In this document: positions 1 to 8,792 of the stretch, piece by piece
Layout: each line of letters opens with the position of its first letter
Numbering within the stretch: the stretch's first letter is position 1
Assembly: GCF_013033965.1 (NCBI RefSeq)
Contig: NZ_WQFE01000009.1
Span: 1-64,000 of the forward strand
Source: Ruegeria atlantica
GTDB taxonomy: Bacteria; Pseudomonadota; Alphaproteobacteria; Rhodobacterales; Rhodobacteraceae
Direction: 5' to 3'
Length of the DNA stretch: 64,000 nt
Program-made: the position numbers and the translations under genes
The notes under the pieces: generated by a model
What the model was told of the DNA's origin: nothing
Databases searched by the model: none
What the model saw: only the letters and a program-made list of their open reading frames with translations

Positions 1-651
1 AATCAGAGCAATCACCAACGGTAATGAGTAGCGTAAAGCCCCATTACCGTATCTTGGTTCGATTGAGGTGATGATCACCCGGTTGTCAGCAACATCCAAC
101 GAAACGGTATGCGCAGCCGCCTGAAAGGCGGCTTCGGTTGCGGCTTCATCGCCCAATCCCCAGTCAAAAGCCCGGTTGTCAGGAGCTTGCGGGTGCAACA
201 TCTCACCACCGACGTCCACGTCCAGCTTCGCAGGCAGGCCATCCGTTTCCATCCAGATCATCTCAGCAGCATCACGGGCCTGGGTCAACGTGTCGGCAAT
301 TACGACAGCAACGGGTTCACCCACAAAGCGCACGCGGTCCTTGGCCAGCATATGCCGGTCGGGTGCCGCTGTCTGAGAGCCATCCCGGTTCGGAACAGTC
401 GCGGCGTTCATAACCGTGTCGATCCCCGCGGACGCCAGATCATCCAACGCCATGACAAGGCGTACGCCATCAGCCTCTCGCGCAGCCTCAAGATCAAGCG
501 CCGTGATATGACCATGCGCAATCGGGCTGCGGAAGAATGCAGCAAACAGAGCGCCGGCAGGTACGTCATCATCCATGTACCGCCCCTGCCCAGTCAGAAA
601 GCGCTGGTCTTCGGTCCGTTTGACGGATTGGCTTTTGCCGAACTTTTCCAT
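1..651 (-). CDS. Molybdenum hydroxylase large subunit (CoxL / xanthine dehydrogenase family), 5' part
   Basis: Partial gene running off the left edge; 217 N-terminal residues are visible from an ATG at 649-651. The start is typical of the large, molybdopterin-binding subunit of aerobic CO dehydrogenase/xanthine dehydrogenase-type enzymes: KRTEDQRFLTGQGRYMDD near residue 10, FFRSPIAHGHI near residue 40, and VRFVGEPVAVVIADT near residue 115 (the family's hammerhead domain). The Mo-cofactor domain and the motif that separates true CO dehydrogenase from other hydroxylases lie outside the window, so the substrate cannot be given. The last 18 or so residues, after IEPR, fit the family poorly and coincide with an inverted repeat. 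Known of the family: cytoplasmic enzymes working with FAD and 2Fe-2S subunits, neither of which is visible here. Confidence 0.8.
   Translation of the reverse strand, partial: MEKFGKSQSVKRTEDQRFLTGQGRYMDDDVPAGALFAAFFRSPIAHGHITALDLEAAREADGVRLVMALDDLASAGIDTVMNAATVPNRDGSQTAAPDRHMLAKDRVRFVGEPVAVVIADTLTQARDAAEMIWMETDGLPAKLDVDVGGEMLHPQAPDNRAFDWGLGDEAATEAAFQAAAHTVSLDVADNRVIITSIEPRYGNGALRYSLPLVIALI
18..50. repeat. Perfect 9-bp inverted repeat at the window edge
   Basis: ACGGTAATG at 18-26 and its exact complement CATTACCGT at 42-50 are separated by 15 bases. The repeat lies within the partial CoxL-like frame, at the point where the protein stops resembling its family. It could be chance, a hairpin, or a mark of rearrangement just left of the window. 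Confidence 0.4.
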
Positions 652-767
652 GAAATTACCCTCGTGCGCGATCCCAAAGGCGACCGTAGCCCGCCCGCAC
701 ACGATGTCCAGACAAACAGTTGGTTTTTCAGTGTATCGAGAGCGTTGCTTCCGTTAGCCTGCCCTTC

Positions 768-1499
768 ATGACATGGGAACATGATACCGCATTTCCGTTC
801 ACGGCCCCGCTGACCGATGGCAGCGAAGTAACACATGATGTTTACGTGGGCGGAGAAGGCCCCCCAATCCTGATCCTGCAGGAACTACCGGGGATCGGAC
901 CAGAAACGCTGGATCTGGCGCAGCGGCTGAATGATACCGGTTTCCGCGTCTACCTGCCTCATATGTTCGGAAAGTTTGGCCAGGTCACGATGGCCAGAAA
1001 CGCCGCGCGGTTATTCTGTGTCCGGCGCGAGTTCAACATGTTCTTGAAAGGTCGCCAAAGCCCGATAGCCGGTTGGATGCGCGCATTAGTGGCAGACATC
1101 AAATCACGAGACGAAGCCGTTGGCGTCGGTGTAATCGGGATGTGCCTGACGGGAAGCTTTGCCCTGACACTGATGGCTGAAGACGCTGTTTTGGGCGGAG
1201 TGGCCAGCCAACCCGCCCTGCCGGTTTTCGGTGGTGACAACCTGCACATGAACCCCCTGGATGTAGGCAATGCCCGAGCGGGCATGGCGCAGAAAGGGCC
1301 GGGTTTGGCTATGCGTTACACCGATGACAAGCTCGCCCCTCGGCGATTGATGCGCGCATTGAAAGCGGCGTTTGGCGAACACCTGGACACCGTCGAGTTC
1401 GACGGCAAAGGTCACTCTCTGCTAACGTTGGATTTCCACGGACCAGCTTATCAGTTGGTGCAGGACTACTTTCACGCACGTTTTGCCCAAGCCGAATAG
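768..1499 (+). CDS. Dienelactone hydrolase family protein
   Basis: A 243-residue alpha/beta hydrolase of the dienelactone hydrolase type. The nucleophile motif GVIGMCLTGS puts a cysteine (C126) where this family has its catalytic Cys, and the His is likely in FDGKGHSLLTLDFHG near the C-terminus. Dienelactone hydrolases open lactone rings in chloroaromatic breakdown, but most family members have unknown substrates. I start at the ATG at 768; an upstream TTG at 720 would add residues unlike the family. It is divergent from the CoxL-like gene and followed by valS after 77 bases with no clear terminator. No aromatic catabolic genes adjoin it, so its role is open. Confidence 0.85.
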   Translation: MTWEHDTAFPFTAPLTDGSEVTHDVYVGGEGPPILILQELPGIGPETLDLAQRLNDTGFRVYLPHMFGKFGQVTMARNAARLFCVRREFNMFLKGRQSPIAGWMRALVADIKSRDEAVGVGVIGMCLTGSFALTLMAEDAVLGGVASQPALPVFGGDNLHMNPLDVGNARAGMAQKGPGLAMRYTDDKLAPRRLMRALKAAFGEHLDTVEFDGKGHSLLTLDFHGPAYQLVQDYFHARFAQAE

Positions 1500-1576
1500 C
1501 ACACGACCCTTCCCCTTCCCTTGCGCATTCGCTATTGCAGGCGCTGACCCGAGATTGATGACGCAGGACGCACCCC

Positions 1577-4500
1577 ATGGCGATGGAAAAGACATTCAAC
1601 GCGGCCGAGGCCGAGGCCCGCATCTACAAGGCCTGGGAACAGGCCGGAGCCTTCACGGCGGGCGCGAACAAATCGCGCGACGAAAGTTTCACCATCATGA
1701 TCCCGCCCCCCAACGTGACGGGCGCTTTGCACGTGGGCCACGCCTTCAACAACACCCTGCAGGACATCCTGACCCGCTGGCACAGGATGCGCGGGTTCGA
1801 CACGCTGTGGCAGCCCGGTCAGGACCACGCGGGCATCGCCACCCAGATGCAGGTGGAAAAAATGCTGGCCGCCACTCAACAGCCCAGCCGGAACGAGCTG
1901 GGCCGCGAGGCGTTTCTGGACAAGGTCTGGGAATGGAAGGGCGAATATGGCGGCACGATAATAGAACAGCTCAAGCGTCTGGGTTCGAGCTGTGACTGGT
2001 CACGCAATGCCTTCACCATGGCCGGTGCTCCGCGTGATCCACGCACAGGGCATGAGAATTCTGCGAACTTCCACGATGCCGTCATTAAGGTCTTCGTCGA
2101 CATGTACGAAAAGGGCCTGATCTACCGCGGCAAACGGCTGGTCAACTGGGACCCGCATTTCGAAACCGCGATTTCGGACCTTGAGGTCGAGAATATCGAA
2201 GTCGCGGGCCATATGTGGAACTTCAAGTACCCGCTGGCTGGTGGTGAAACCTACACCTATATCGAGAAGGATGAAGACGGGAACGTCGTGTTCGAAGAAG
2301 AACGCGATTACATCTCGATTGCCACGACCCGCCCAGAAACCATGCTGGGCGACGGCGCGGTTGCGGTTCACCCCTCGGATGAGCGGTACGCGCCAATCGT
2401 CGACAAACTCTGCGAAATCCCGGTTGGTCCGAAGGAACACCGCCGTCAGATCCCGATCATCACCGATGACTACCCGGACCCCGATTTCGGCTCGGGCGCG
2501 GTGAAGATCACCGGTGCACATGACTTCAACGACAATCAGGTGGCCAAGCGCGGTGGCATTCCGATGTACCGCCTGATGGACACCAAAGGCGCAATGCGGT
2601 CAGATGGTGCACCCTACGCCGAAGAGGCCGATAAGGCGCAGGAATATGCGCGTGGACGTGAGTTCACCGAGAACGAGATCGACGCGATCAACCTGGTCCC
2701 AGATCACCTGCGCGGGCTCGACCGGTTCGAAGCGCGTGCGAAGGTCGTGGAAGAGATCAACGCTGACGGTCTGGCTGTCATGACCCGCGCGGATGACCCG
2801 CGTCTTGGCTCGGCTGCCCTGAAACCCGAAGCTGAGGGTGCAGATGAGCTGGTCCCGCTGGTCGAGAGCAAACCGATCATGCAGCCTTTCGGTGACCGCT
2901 CAAAAGTGGTCATCGAGCCGATGTTCACCGACCAGTGGTTCGTGGATGCCGAAAAGATCGTCGGCCCCGCGCTGGACGCGGTCAAGGATGGCACGGTCAA
3001 GATCATTCCTGAATCGGGTGAGAAGACCTATTACCACTGGCTGGAAAACATCGAGCCCTGGTGTATCTCGCGCCAGCTGTGGTGGGGGCATCAAATTCCG
3101 GTTTGGTACGGCCTTGATTTATCCGCAGAGAACTTCATCGATGATGAGAATGACGGCGATCTTGATCTGGTAGAACTGGGCCGGTTGCTCAATGAAGGCG
3201 GCATGTTGCAACGTGGCAGCGTCATGGAATGTGCACCTACTTTTGAGGCGGTCACCGAAAAATTCCTTAATGACAATGCCGACATTCCCAGCCCGCTGAG
3301 CCACGCAACTGTTGTTGAAGTTGAGAACAAACACGATGCAATGCATCGGTTCGCTGAGAGCCTTGCGCAGTATGCCGTCGAACAGGACCCGACCAAACTG
3401 ATTTACCCGGTCTGGCGTGACCCAGACGTCCTTGACACCTGGTTCTCCTCCGGCCTCTGGCCCATCGGCACGCTAGGCTGGCCCGAAGAGACCGAAGAGC
3501 TTAAGCGCTACTTCCCGACCGATGTCCTGATCACCGGCGCGGATATCCTGTTCTTCTGGGTCGCCCGGATGATGATGATGCAACTGGCTGTGGTGAACGA
3601 GATCCCGTTCCACACCGTCTACCTGCACCAGCTCGTTCGCGACGAGAAGGGCAAGAAGATGTCCAAGACCACCGGCAATGTCATCGACCCGCTGGAGATC
3701 GTGGACGAATTCGGTGCCGACGCGCTGCGCTTTACCAACGCCTCGATGGCAGCCATTGGCGGCGTGCTAAAACTGTCCCGCGAGCGCATCACCGGTTATC
3801 GAAACTTTGGCACCAAGCTGTGGAACGCGGTCCGCTTTGCCGAGATGAATGAGGTCTTCACCGACTCTGTCCCGCAACTGGACGTGGCCGACCTGAAGCC
3901 CAAAGCCGCCGTGAACCGCTGGATCATCGGCGAGACCGCCCGTGTGCGCGAAGAAGTCGATGCGGCACTGGAAAGCTATCGCTTTAACGATGCCGCCAAC
4001 GGGCTCTACGCCTTTGTCTGGGGTAAGGTCTGCGACTGGTATGTGGAACTGTCCAAGCCCCTGCTGCAGGGCGACGACGCCGAGGCACAGACCGAAACCC
4101 GCGCCACCATGCGCTGGGTTCTGGATCAGTGCATGGTCCTGCTGCACCCGATCATGCCTTTCATCACTGAAGAGCTGTGGGGCCTGACCGGCAGCCGCGC
4201 GAAGATGGTCGTCCACGCCGACTGGCCGACCTATGCCGCCGCCGACCTGATCGACGCGGATGCGGATCGTGAGATGAACTGGGTGATTTCGGTGGTCGAA
4301 AACACCCGCTCGGCCCGTGCACAGATGCGGGTTCCGGCCGGTCTTTACGTGCCGATGCTGGTGACCGAGATCGACGCGAATGGGCAAGCCGCATGGGACC
4401 GCAACGAGGCGCTGATCAAACGCCTTGCGCGGATCGACAGCCTGACCAAGGCTGATGAACTGCCCAAAGGCACCATCTCGATCGCCGCTCCGGGCGCGTC

Positions 4501-4738
4501 CTTCGGCCTTCCGCTGGCGGACATCATCGACATCGGCGCGGAAAAGGAACGGTTGGAGAAAGCCAAGGGCAAGCTGGCCAAGGAACTGGGCGGTCTGCGC
4601 GGACGCCTGAACAACCCGAAGTTCGTGGCCTCAGCCCCGGAAGAGGTCGTCGCGGAAGCCAAAGCCAACCTTGCCACCCGCGAAGAAGAAGAGGCGAAAC
4701 TGAACGAAGCCCTCGCCCGTTTGGCGGAAATCACCTGA
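1577..4738 (+). CDS. valS: Valine--tRNA ligase
   Basis: Class Ia aminoacyl-tRNA synthetase of 1053 residues that charges tRNA-Val in the cytoplasm. Visible marks are [14 protein letters not shown] with the HIGH-type motif at residues 52-55, the CP1 editing domain with [43 protein letters not shown], the KMSK motif at 694-697, the anticodon-binding region, and a Lys/Glu-rich C-terminal coiled coil (about 980-1050) that clamps tRNA. It is roughly 100 residues longer than common bacterial enzymes. Much of the excess is an acidic stretch of about 100 residues after IPVWY (about 3109-3414), whose codon use looks less GC-rich than the rest. A strong terminator follows. Confidence 0.98.
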   Translation: MAMEKTFNAAEAEARIYKAWEQAGAFTAGANKSRDESFTIMIPPPNVTGALHVGHAFNNTLQDILTRWHRMRGFDTLWQPGQDHAGIATQMQVEKMLAATQQPSRNELGREAFLDKVWEWKGEYGGTIIEQLKRLGSSCDWSRNAFTMAGAPRDPRTGHENSANFHDAVIKVFVDMYEKGLIYRGKRLVNWDPHFETAISDLEVENIEVAGHMWNFKYPLAGGETYTYIEKDEDGNVVFEEERDYISIATTRPETMLGDGAVAVHPSDERYAPIVDKLCEIPVGPKEHRRQIPIITDDYPDPDFGSGAVKITGAHDFNDNQVAKRGGIPMYRLMDTKGAMRSDGAPYAEEADKAQEYARGREFTENEIDAINLVPDHLRGLDRFEARAKVVEEINADGLAVMTRADDPRLGSAALKPEAEGADELVPLVESKPIMQPFGDRSKVVIEPMFTDQWFVDAEKIVGPALDAVKDGTVKIIPESGEKTYYHWLENIEPWCISRQLWWGHQIPVWYGLDLSAENFIDDENDGDLDLVELGRLLNEGGMLQRGSVMECAPTFEAVTEKFLNDNADIPSPLSHATVVEVENKHDAMHRFAESLAQYAVEQDPTKLIYPVWRDPDVLDTWFSSGLWPIGTLGWPEETEELKRYFPTDVLITGADILFFWVARMMMMQLAVVNEIPFHTVYLHQLVRDEKGKKMSKTTGNVIDPLEIVDEFGADALRFTNASMAAIGGVLKLSRERITGYRNFGTKLWNAVRFAEMNEVFTDSVPQLDVADLKPKAAVNRWIIGETARVREEVDAALESYRFNDAANGLYAFVWGKVCDWYVELSKPLLQGDDAEAQTETRATMRWVLDQCMVLLHPIMPFITEELWGLTGSRAKMVVHADWPTYAAADLIDADADREMNWVISVVENTRSARAQMRVPAGLYVPMLVTEIDANGQAAWDRNEALIKRLARIDSLTKADELPKGTISIAAPGASFGLPLADIIDIGAEKERLEKAKGKLAKELGGLRGRLNNPKFVASAPEEVVAEAKANLATREEEEAKLNEALARLAEIT

Positions 4739-4769
4739 CCTTCACCTTTTTAAAATACTCAAAAACCCG

Positions 4770-4803
4770 AACCCCGCCTCGCTTCTGCTGGCGGGGTTTT
4801 CAT
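4770..4803 (+). terminator. Rho-independent terminator after valS
   Basis: AACCCCGCC (4770-4778) pairs perfectly with GGCGGGGTT (4790-4798) across an 11-base loop, and the stem runs into TTTTC. It sits 31 bases after the valS stop codon. Confidence 0.9.
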
Positions 4804-4879
4804 TTGTCTGAAGGCTTTTCCCCTTGTTCCCAGCAGCTTGCGATTGTTAGCAAGTTCTACAGATGATTTTGAGGCAGTG

Positions 4880-6043
4880 ATGGCGCATCCCTTTCCCCCT
4901 GTGCGGACAATTTCGACTGGCCTTGTGGTTGCGGTCGTGGGTTTTTTCAGCTCTTTCCCGATAGTGCTGCAGGGCCTTGTTGCAATGGATGCGTCGGAGG
5001 CTGAGGCCGCATCCGGCTTGATGATGGCCGCTGTTGCGATGGGGCTTGCAGCGATCTTTCTCAGCCTTTGGTACAAGCAGCCGATTAGCGTAGCCTGGTC
5101 CACGCCGGGTGCCGCGTTGCTCGCGGTTTCGGCAACCCCCGCCCTAGGCTTCTCGGGGGCGGTTGGCGCGTTTCTCTGTGCCGGAGCATTGACCGTTCTT
5201 GCAGGAATGTGGCGTCCACTTGGGCGGTTGGCGGCGGCTATTCCGACCACACTGGCGCAGGCTATGCTGGGCGGGGTTTTGCTGCCATTGTGTATCATTC
5301 CGTTCAAGGCGGCGGTTGAGGTACCATGGCAGGCGCTGCCCGTCATCCTGACATGGTTTATCGCAGGACGGTTTAACCGGTTGATTGCTGTTCCGGCCGC
5401 AGTGGTTGCCTCGGCAATCGTCGTTGTTCTGAACGCAAGTGACGGTTCGGTCCGGCCCGAGCATCTGGTCGCCGCCCCGGTCTGGACCATGCCAACTTTA
5501 TCGGTCGCTTCGATCGTGGGGATTGGTATCCCGCTGTTCATCGTGACAATGGCCACGCAAAACATCCCCGGCATCGCAGTGATGCGCAGCTTTGGTTACA
5601 CGCCTCTCGCAGGCAAGTTGTTTTCTGCCGTCGGAGGTGCCAGTATCTTGTCCGCGCCTTTTGGCGCTCCCGCAACGTGTCTTGCCGCAATCACCGCAGC
5701 GATGTGTTCGAATGAGGACAGCCACCCGGATCCGCACCAGCGCTATTGGTCAGCGGTTATGGCGGGCGTATTCTACTGCATCTTCGGTGTGTTTGCCGTT
5801 GCTATCACGGGTTTTGCCGCCCACGCCGACCCGCTACTAATGGGTACGCTGACCGGAATTGCCCTGATCGGTGTGATGGCAAACGCGACTTTCGCTGCGC
5901 TGGAGGTACCCGCTGAGCGCGAAGCAGCGGTCCTGACATTCGCCATCACCGCGTCGGGCATCACTGTCTTCGGCCTGGGCGCTGCTGTCTGGGGTTTGGC
6001 GGCGGGCGGCATCGTTTATCTAGTTACCAACCGCTCCAAATGA
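4880..6043 (+). CDS. benE: BenE-type benzoate/H+ symporter family protein
   Basis: A 387-residue, strongly hydrophobic inner-membrane protein with about 12 predicted membrane segments. Family marks are the N-terminal TGLVVAVVGFFSSFPIVLQG, ISVAWSTPGAALLA near residue 75, and the internal repeat SAPFGAPATCLAAITAA. BenE proteins are proton-coupled benzoate importers related to the SulP/NAT fold. I chose the ATG at 4880 rather than the TTG at 4838 because it gives the usual short N-terminus. It stands alone behind the valS terminator; no benzoate dioxygenase genes are nearby, so benzoate itself is an inference from the family. Confidence 0.9.
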   Translation: MAHPFPPVRTISTGLVVAVVGFFSSFPIVLQGLVAMDASEAEAASGLMMAAVAMGLAAIFLSLWYKQPISVAWSTPGAALLAVSATPALGFSGAVGAFLCAGALTVLAGMWRPLGRLAAAIPTTLAQAMLGGVLLPLCIIPFKAAVEVPWQALPVILTWFIAGRFNRLIAVPAAVVASAIVVVLNASDGSVRPEHLVAAPVWTMPTLSVASIVGIGIPLFIVTMATQNIPGIAVMRSFGYTPLAGKLFSAVGGASILSAPFGAPATCLAAITAAMCSNEDSHPDPHQRYWSAVMAGVFYCIFGVFAVAITGFAAHADPLLMGTLTGIALIGVMANATFAALEVPAEREAAVLTFAITASGITVFGLGAAVWGLAAGGIVYLVTNRSK

Positions 6044-6082
6044 CGTCTGTTCCCCGTTGTTCTGGCGGAGTATTATGCAGCT

Positions 6083-6415
6083 ATGCTTGGATCGCTCGGA
6101 AAACTGATCGAACGACAGATCAAAAAGGCGCAGGCCGAAGGCCAGTTTGATGGACTGGAGGGCGAAGGCCGTCCCCTACCTGATCGTTCATCCGAGGCTC
6201 AGGCGGATCCGGCCTTGGCCGCCGGTCATCGGATCATGGCGCAGGCGGGCGTTCTTCCCGAAGAGTTCAGCATCAAAAAAGAGCTGGATGCCGCCCGAAA
6301 AGCTTATGCGTCGCAGACCGACCCTGACGAGCGTAAGGCTACCATGGCAAAAATTGCCGAGCTTGAAATGCGTTACAACATGGCACGTGACGCACGGCGG
6401 GCATTTATGCGTTAA
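6083..6415 (+). CDS. DUF1992 (DnaJ C28-like conserved region) protein
   Basis: A 110-residue soluble protein beginning MLGSLGKLIERQIKKAQAEG. It has the DUF1992 signature: I-x-I-K-A-x-x-x-G-x-F-D-x-L-x-G-x-G-x-P-L, then a long basic helix. The domain is also found in human DNAJC28; its biochemical role is unknown. It follows benE by 39 bases and may share its transcript. Its stop codon overlaps by 4 bases the stop of the convergent VOC gene. Confidence 0.9.
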   Translation: MLGSLGKLIERQIKKAQAEGQFDGLEGEGRPLPDRSSEAQADPALAAGHRIMAQAGVLPEEFSIKKELDAARKAYASQTDPDERKATMAKIAELEMRYNMARDARRAFMR

Positions 6416-6783
6416 CTTCCGGCGGCAAATGCTCGACTGGAAACGGAAATCGAGTTTCCAGACGGGTCCTTGGCATTCGCGAAACTGTAACCATCCGCTT
6501 GGTGGATCGCACCGAATTTCAACCCCCGTCTCCCGGCTTTCCTGCAGAATTCAGCAACATCCGCAACATCAAATACGATTTTGACCGCCGCTTGCCCTTG
6601 GCGGGCAGCCTTGCTGGCAGGGTGCAGCAGCAGACGCAACCCATCTTCGGCGGGCACAAGCTCGACTATCCGGTCCCCTTCGAGTTGGCGCGCCGAAAAG
6701 CCGAAATGCGTCTCATAAAAACGCACCATCTTGTCGATGTCCTTGACGTAAAGGATCAAACGGGTGACGGGGGGCGAGGTCAT
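6412..6783 (-). CDS. VOC (glyoxalase/bleomycin resistance) family protein
   Basis: A 123-residue single vicinal-oxygen-chelate protein. It starts VTRLILYVKDIDKMVRFYETHFGF, the typical first beta-alpha-beta unit, and ends with DPSGNSISVSSR, where a metal-ligand Glu is often found; here the position reads Ser rather than Glu, so metal binding is uncertain. These proteins work as dimers in isomerase, dioxygenase or resistance roles. It is translationally coupled to the upstream crotonase gene through a 4-base ATGA overlap at 6780-6783. Substrate unknown. Confidence 0.88.
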   Translation of the reverse strand: MTSPPVTRLILYVKDIDKMVRFYETHFGFSARQLEGDRIVELVPAEDGLRLLLHPASKAARQGQAAVKIVFDVADVAEFCRKAGRRGLKFGAIHQADGYSFANAKDPSGNSISVSSRAFAAGS

Positions 6784-7562
6784 TTGAATTCTGGTTTGCG
6801 ACCTTGCAGATTTGCCGCAATGACCTCCATCTGATCCGGCTTGCCGATCAGCTCAGCTTGCTCTGCCGACTCCTCCAACAGCACCTCGGCGCGAGGTTTG
6901 GCTTCGGAGACTTCGATCAGGCGTTTGGCCGCAAGAATGGCCGACGGGCTTTGGCCCGCGATATTTTCAGCCAATGCCAGTGCCTCGGTCAGCGGATCAT
7001 CCGACAGCTTGGTGACCAGCCCCCATTCTGCCGCCTGCACGGCACCAATGGGACGAGCCGTATAGGTCAACAGGCGCAATACGTCCGACCGCACAAGCTT
7101 TGGCAGCAAAACCATGCCGCCCATGTCGGGGATCAGACCCCACTTCATCTCCATCACGGCGAGTTTGGCCTCGCTATGTGCTATCCGGATGTCGGCACCC
7201 AACGCAAGTTGCAGACCGCCGCCATAAGCGACACCCTGAATGGCGCAAATGACAGGAACAGGCACCCGCTGCCAAACCAAAGCAACCTCTTGCACCTCAT
7301 TGGCGTCACTGTGGCTGCGGGTCATCAACCATTCGGTCGGGTCGGTTTGCGCCATGCTTGCAAAGCTTGCCATGTCCAGACCCGCGCAAAAGCTTTTGCC
7401 TTCACCCGACAGCACAACAGCGCGGGCGTCCGATGCGGCGACCTCCTGCCCTGCAGAGATGATGGCCTTTATCATCGCATCATCCAGCGCATTCATCTTT
7501 TCGCCGCGAGTCAGCGTGACATGGGCGATGTGGTTTTTGTATTCGACGGATACGCGTGACAT
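6780..7562 (-). CDS. Enoyl-CoA hydratase/isomerase (crotonase) family protein
   Basis: A 260-residue crotonase-fold enzyme acting on acyl-CoA thioesters. The oxyanion-hole segments are SFCAGLD (58-63 region) and VAYGGGLQLA (111-120). The second acidic residue of true hydratases is present (E138 in MEMKWGLIPDMGG). The first catalytic Glu, normally in GGGCELA, is replaced by Gln118, so simple hydration is doubtful and an isomerase, lyase or other crotonase reaction is more likely. I start at ATG 7560-7562; an upstream in-frame ATG adds residues with no family match. It forms a two-gene unit with the VOC gene. Confidence 0.88.
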   Translation of the reverse strand: MSRVSVEYKNHIAHVTLTRGEKMNALDDAMIKAIISAGQEVAASDARAVVLSGEGKSFCAGLDMASFASMAQTDPTEWLMTRSHSDANEVQEVALVWQRVPVPVICAIQGVAYGGGLQLALGADIRIAHSEAKLAVMEMKWGLIPDMGGMVLLPKLVRSDVLRLLTYTARPIGAVQAAEWGLVTKLSDDPLTEALALAENIAGQSPSAILAAKRLIEVSEAKPRAEVLLEESAEQAELIGKPDQMEVIAANLQGRKPEFK

Positions 7563-7627
7563 GTCAGGCCTCCCAGTTCCGGTTTGAAGTACCATGCCCG
7601 GAAGGCCCGGACAGTTCCACCTCAACG

Positions 7628-8698
7628 TTAGGGCAAATTTACCGCAGGCATGCGCCCGAACCAGGGTGAATCCAGTGTCATAACATAGAACTGATCGCCC
7701 ACAACCTTGCCACCCGTGGTGATGCCCAGCCGGCCGTCGGGATCCTGCAAGGTTTGCAGGATGTTCCCCTCGCCATCAAATTTCACCATCATCCCGCGAT
7801 GGATCGGCGCCGGTCGCACCATCGGTCCTAGCCGCCAGATCACCTTTCGCAGGAAAGGGTATGGCATCAGCGCCTCGCTTGGCACGCGCGGACTGGCAAA
7901 GGCCATCCAATACGTGCCATCGCCCTGCGCCTCGATATTGTCGGGATAGCCGGGCAAGTTTTCCATCAACACCTCTTGCTGTCCCGCCTTCGGGCCTGTC
8001 AGCCAAAGCTTATGTACCCGTGCGCGCCCGGTTTCTGCGATAAGAAGAAAGTCCTCATCCGGCGACAACGCGACGCCGTTTGTATAGACAAATCCTTCGG
8101 CCAGTTTCTCGGTCGTGCCATCGGGCGCATGGCGGGCCACGTAACCGGTGTCCGATTGCTCCCAGATGGTCAGGACCGAGGTCGGCTTGGTCCCGCCCAT
8201 CGTTTCGGGGTCGAACCGATCAGACGAGTTTGAGAAATAGATAGTCCCGTCCTGCGCCACATCCAGTTGATTGGCATAGATCACCGGCGCGCCGTTTATC
8301 TCGGACACAACAGGCTCCAGCGTTCCGGGACCGGTCCATCGCATGATGCCTTGGAAACTGTCGGCGATGTAAAGCGCACCATCCGGAGCGGCTGTCAGGC
8401 CCAATGGCCGACCGCCGAAGTCGTCAACTTTCACCGGGGCCTCGCCGTCTATCCGGTACAGCGCCCCGGACAAGCTAGTCGTGTACGCAGACCCGTCGGG
8501 CAGAATCGCAATGTCCTCGGGGCCTATCTCACCGTCAGGCAACGACACCAGCTTTAGCAGATCCAACGCATTGTTTTCCGCAAAATCACCAGCAAAACCT
8601 GGTGCTTCGGGTGGGGTCCATGCCACAGGCTGAACAGGGATCGGCCAGAACACAAGATATGCGAGACCGGCAATCAACAGGCCCAAAACGATGCGCAT
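7628..8698 (-). CDS. SMP-30/strictosidine synthase-like six-bladed beta-propeller protein
   Basis: A 356-residue protein with one N-terminal membrane anchor or signal (MRIVLGLLIAGLAYLVFWPIP) followed by propeller blades rich in LPDGSAYTT, APDGALYIADS, YANQLDVAQDGTIYFSNSS, YTNGVALSPDEDFLLIAET and GYPDNIEAQGDGTYWMAF. The pattern matches the APMAP/strictosidine synthase-like and SMP-30 gluconolactonase group of Ca-dependent lactonases and esterases, probably facing the periplasm. The start is supported by a good Shine-Dalgarno (GGGAGGAG) 5 bases upstream of the ATG at 8696-8698. It is divergent from the aminotransferase gene. Substrate unknown. Confidence 0.85.
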   Translation of the reverse strand: MRIVLGLLIAGLAYLVFWPIPVQPVAWTPPEAPGFAGDFAENNALDLLKLVSLPDGEIGPEDIAILPDGSAYTTSLSGALYRIDGEAPVKVDDFGGRPLGLTAAPDGALYIADSFQGIMRWTGPGTLEPVVSEINGAPVIYANQLDVAQDGTIYFSNSSDRFDPETMGGTKPTSVLTIWEQSDTGYVARHAPDGTTEKLAEGFVYTNGVALSPDEDFLLIAETGRARVHKLWLTGPKAGQQEVLMENLPGYPDNIEAQGDGTYWMAFASPRVPSEALMPYPFLRKVIWRLGPMVRPAPIHRGMMVKFDGEGNILQTLQDPDGRLGITTGGKVVGDQFYVMTLDSPWFGRMPAVNLP

Positions 8699-8792
8699 GT
8701 GCGCTCCTCCCTTTATCGTTACGCGAACAATGCGGAGCGGCACCCTGCAGCGCAAGCTTGCCTGTAGCGTGACCTTACGTTTATCTGCCCCC

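Noticed and set aside
109-771. 220-codon plus-strand frame opposite the CoxL-like gene
   Set aside because: The minus strand carries the molybdenum hydroxylase N-terminus in the same place with clear family residues.
4759-5574. 271-codon minus-strand frame opposite benE
   Set aside because: Antisense to a well-matched transporter; Ala/Thr-rich without motifs and running through the valS terminator.
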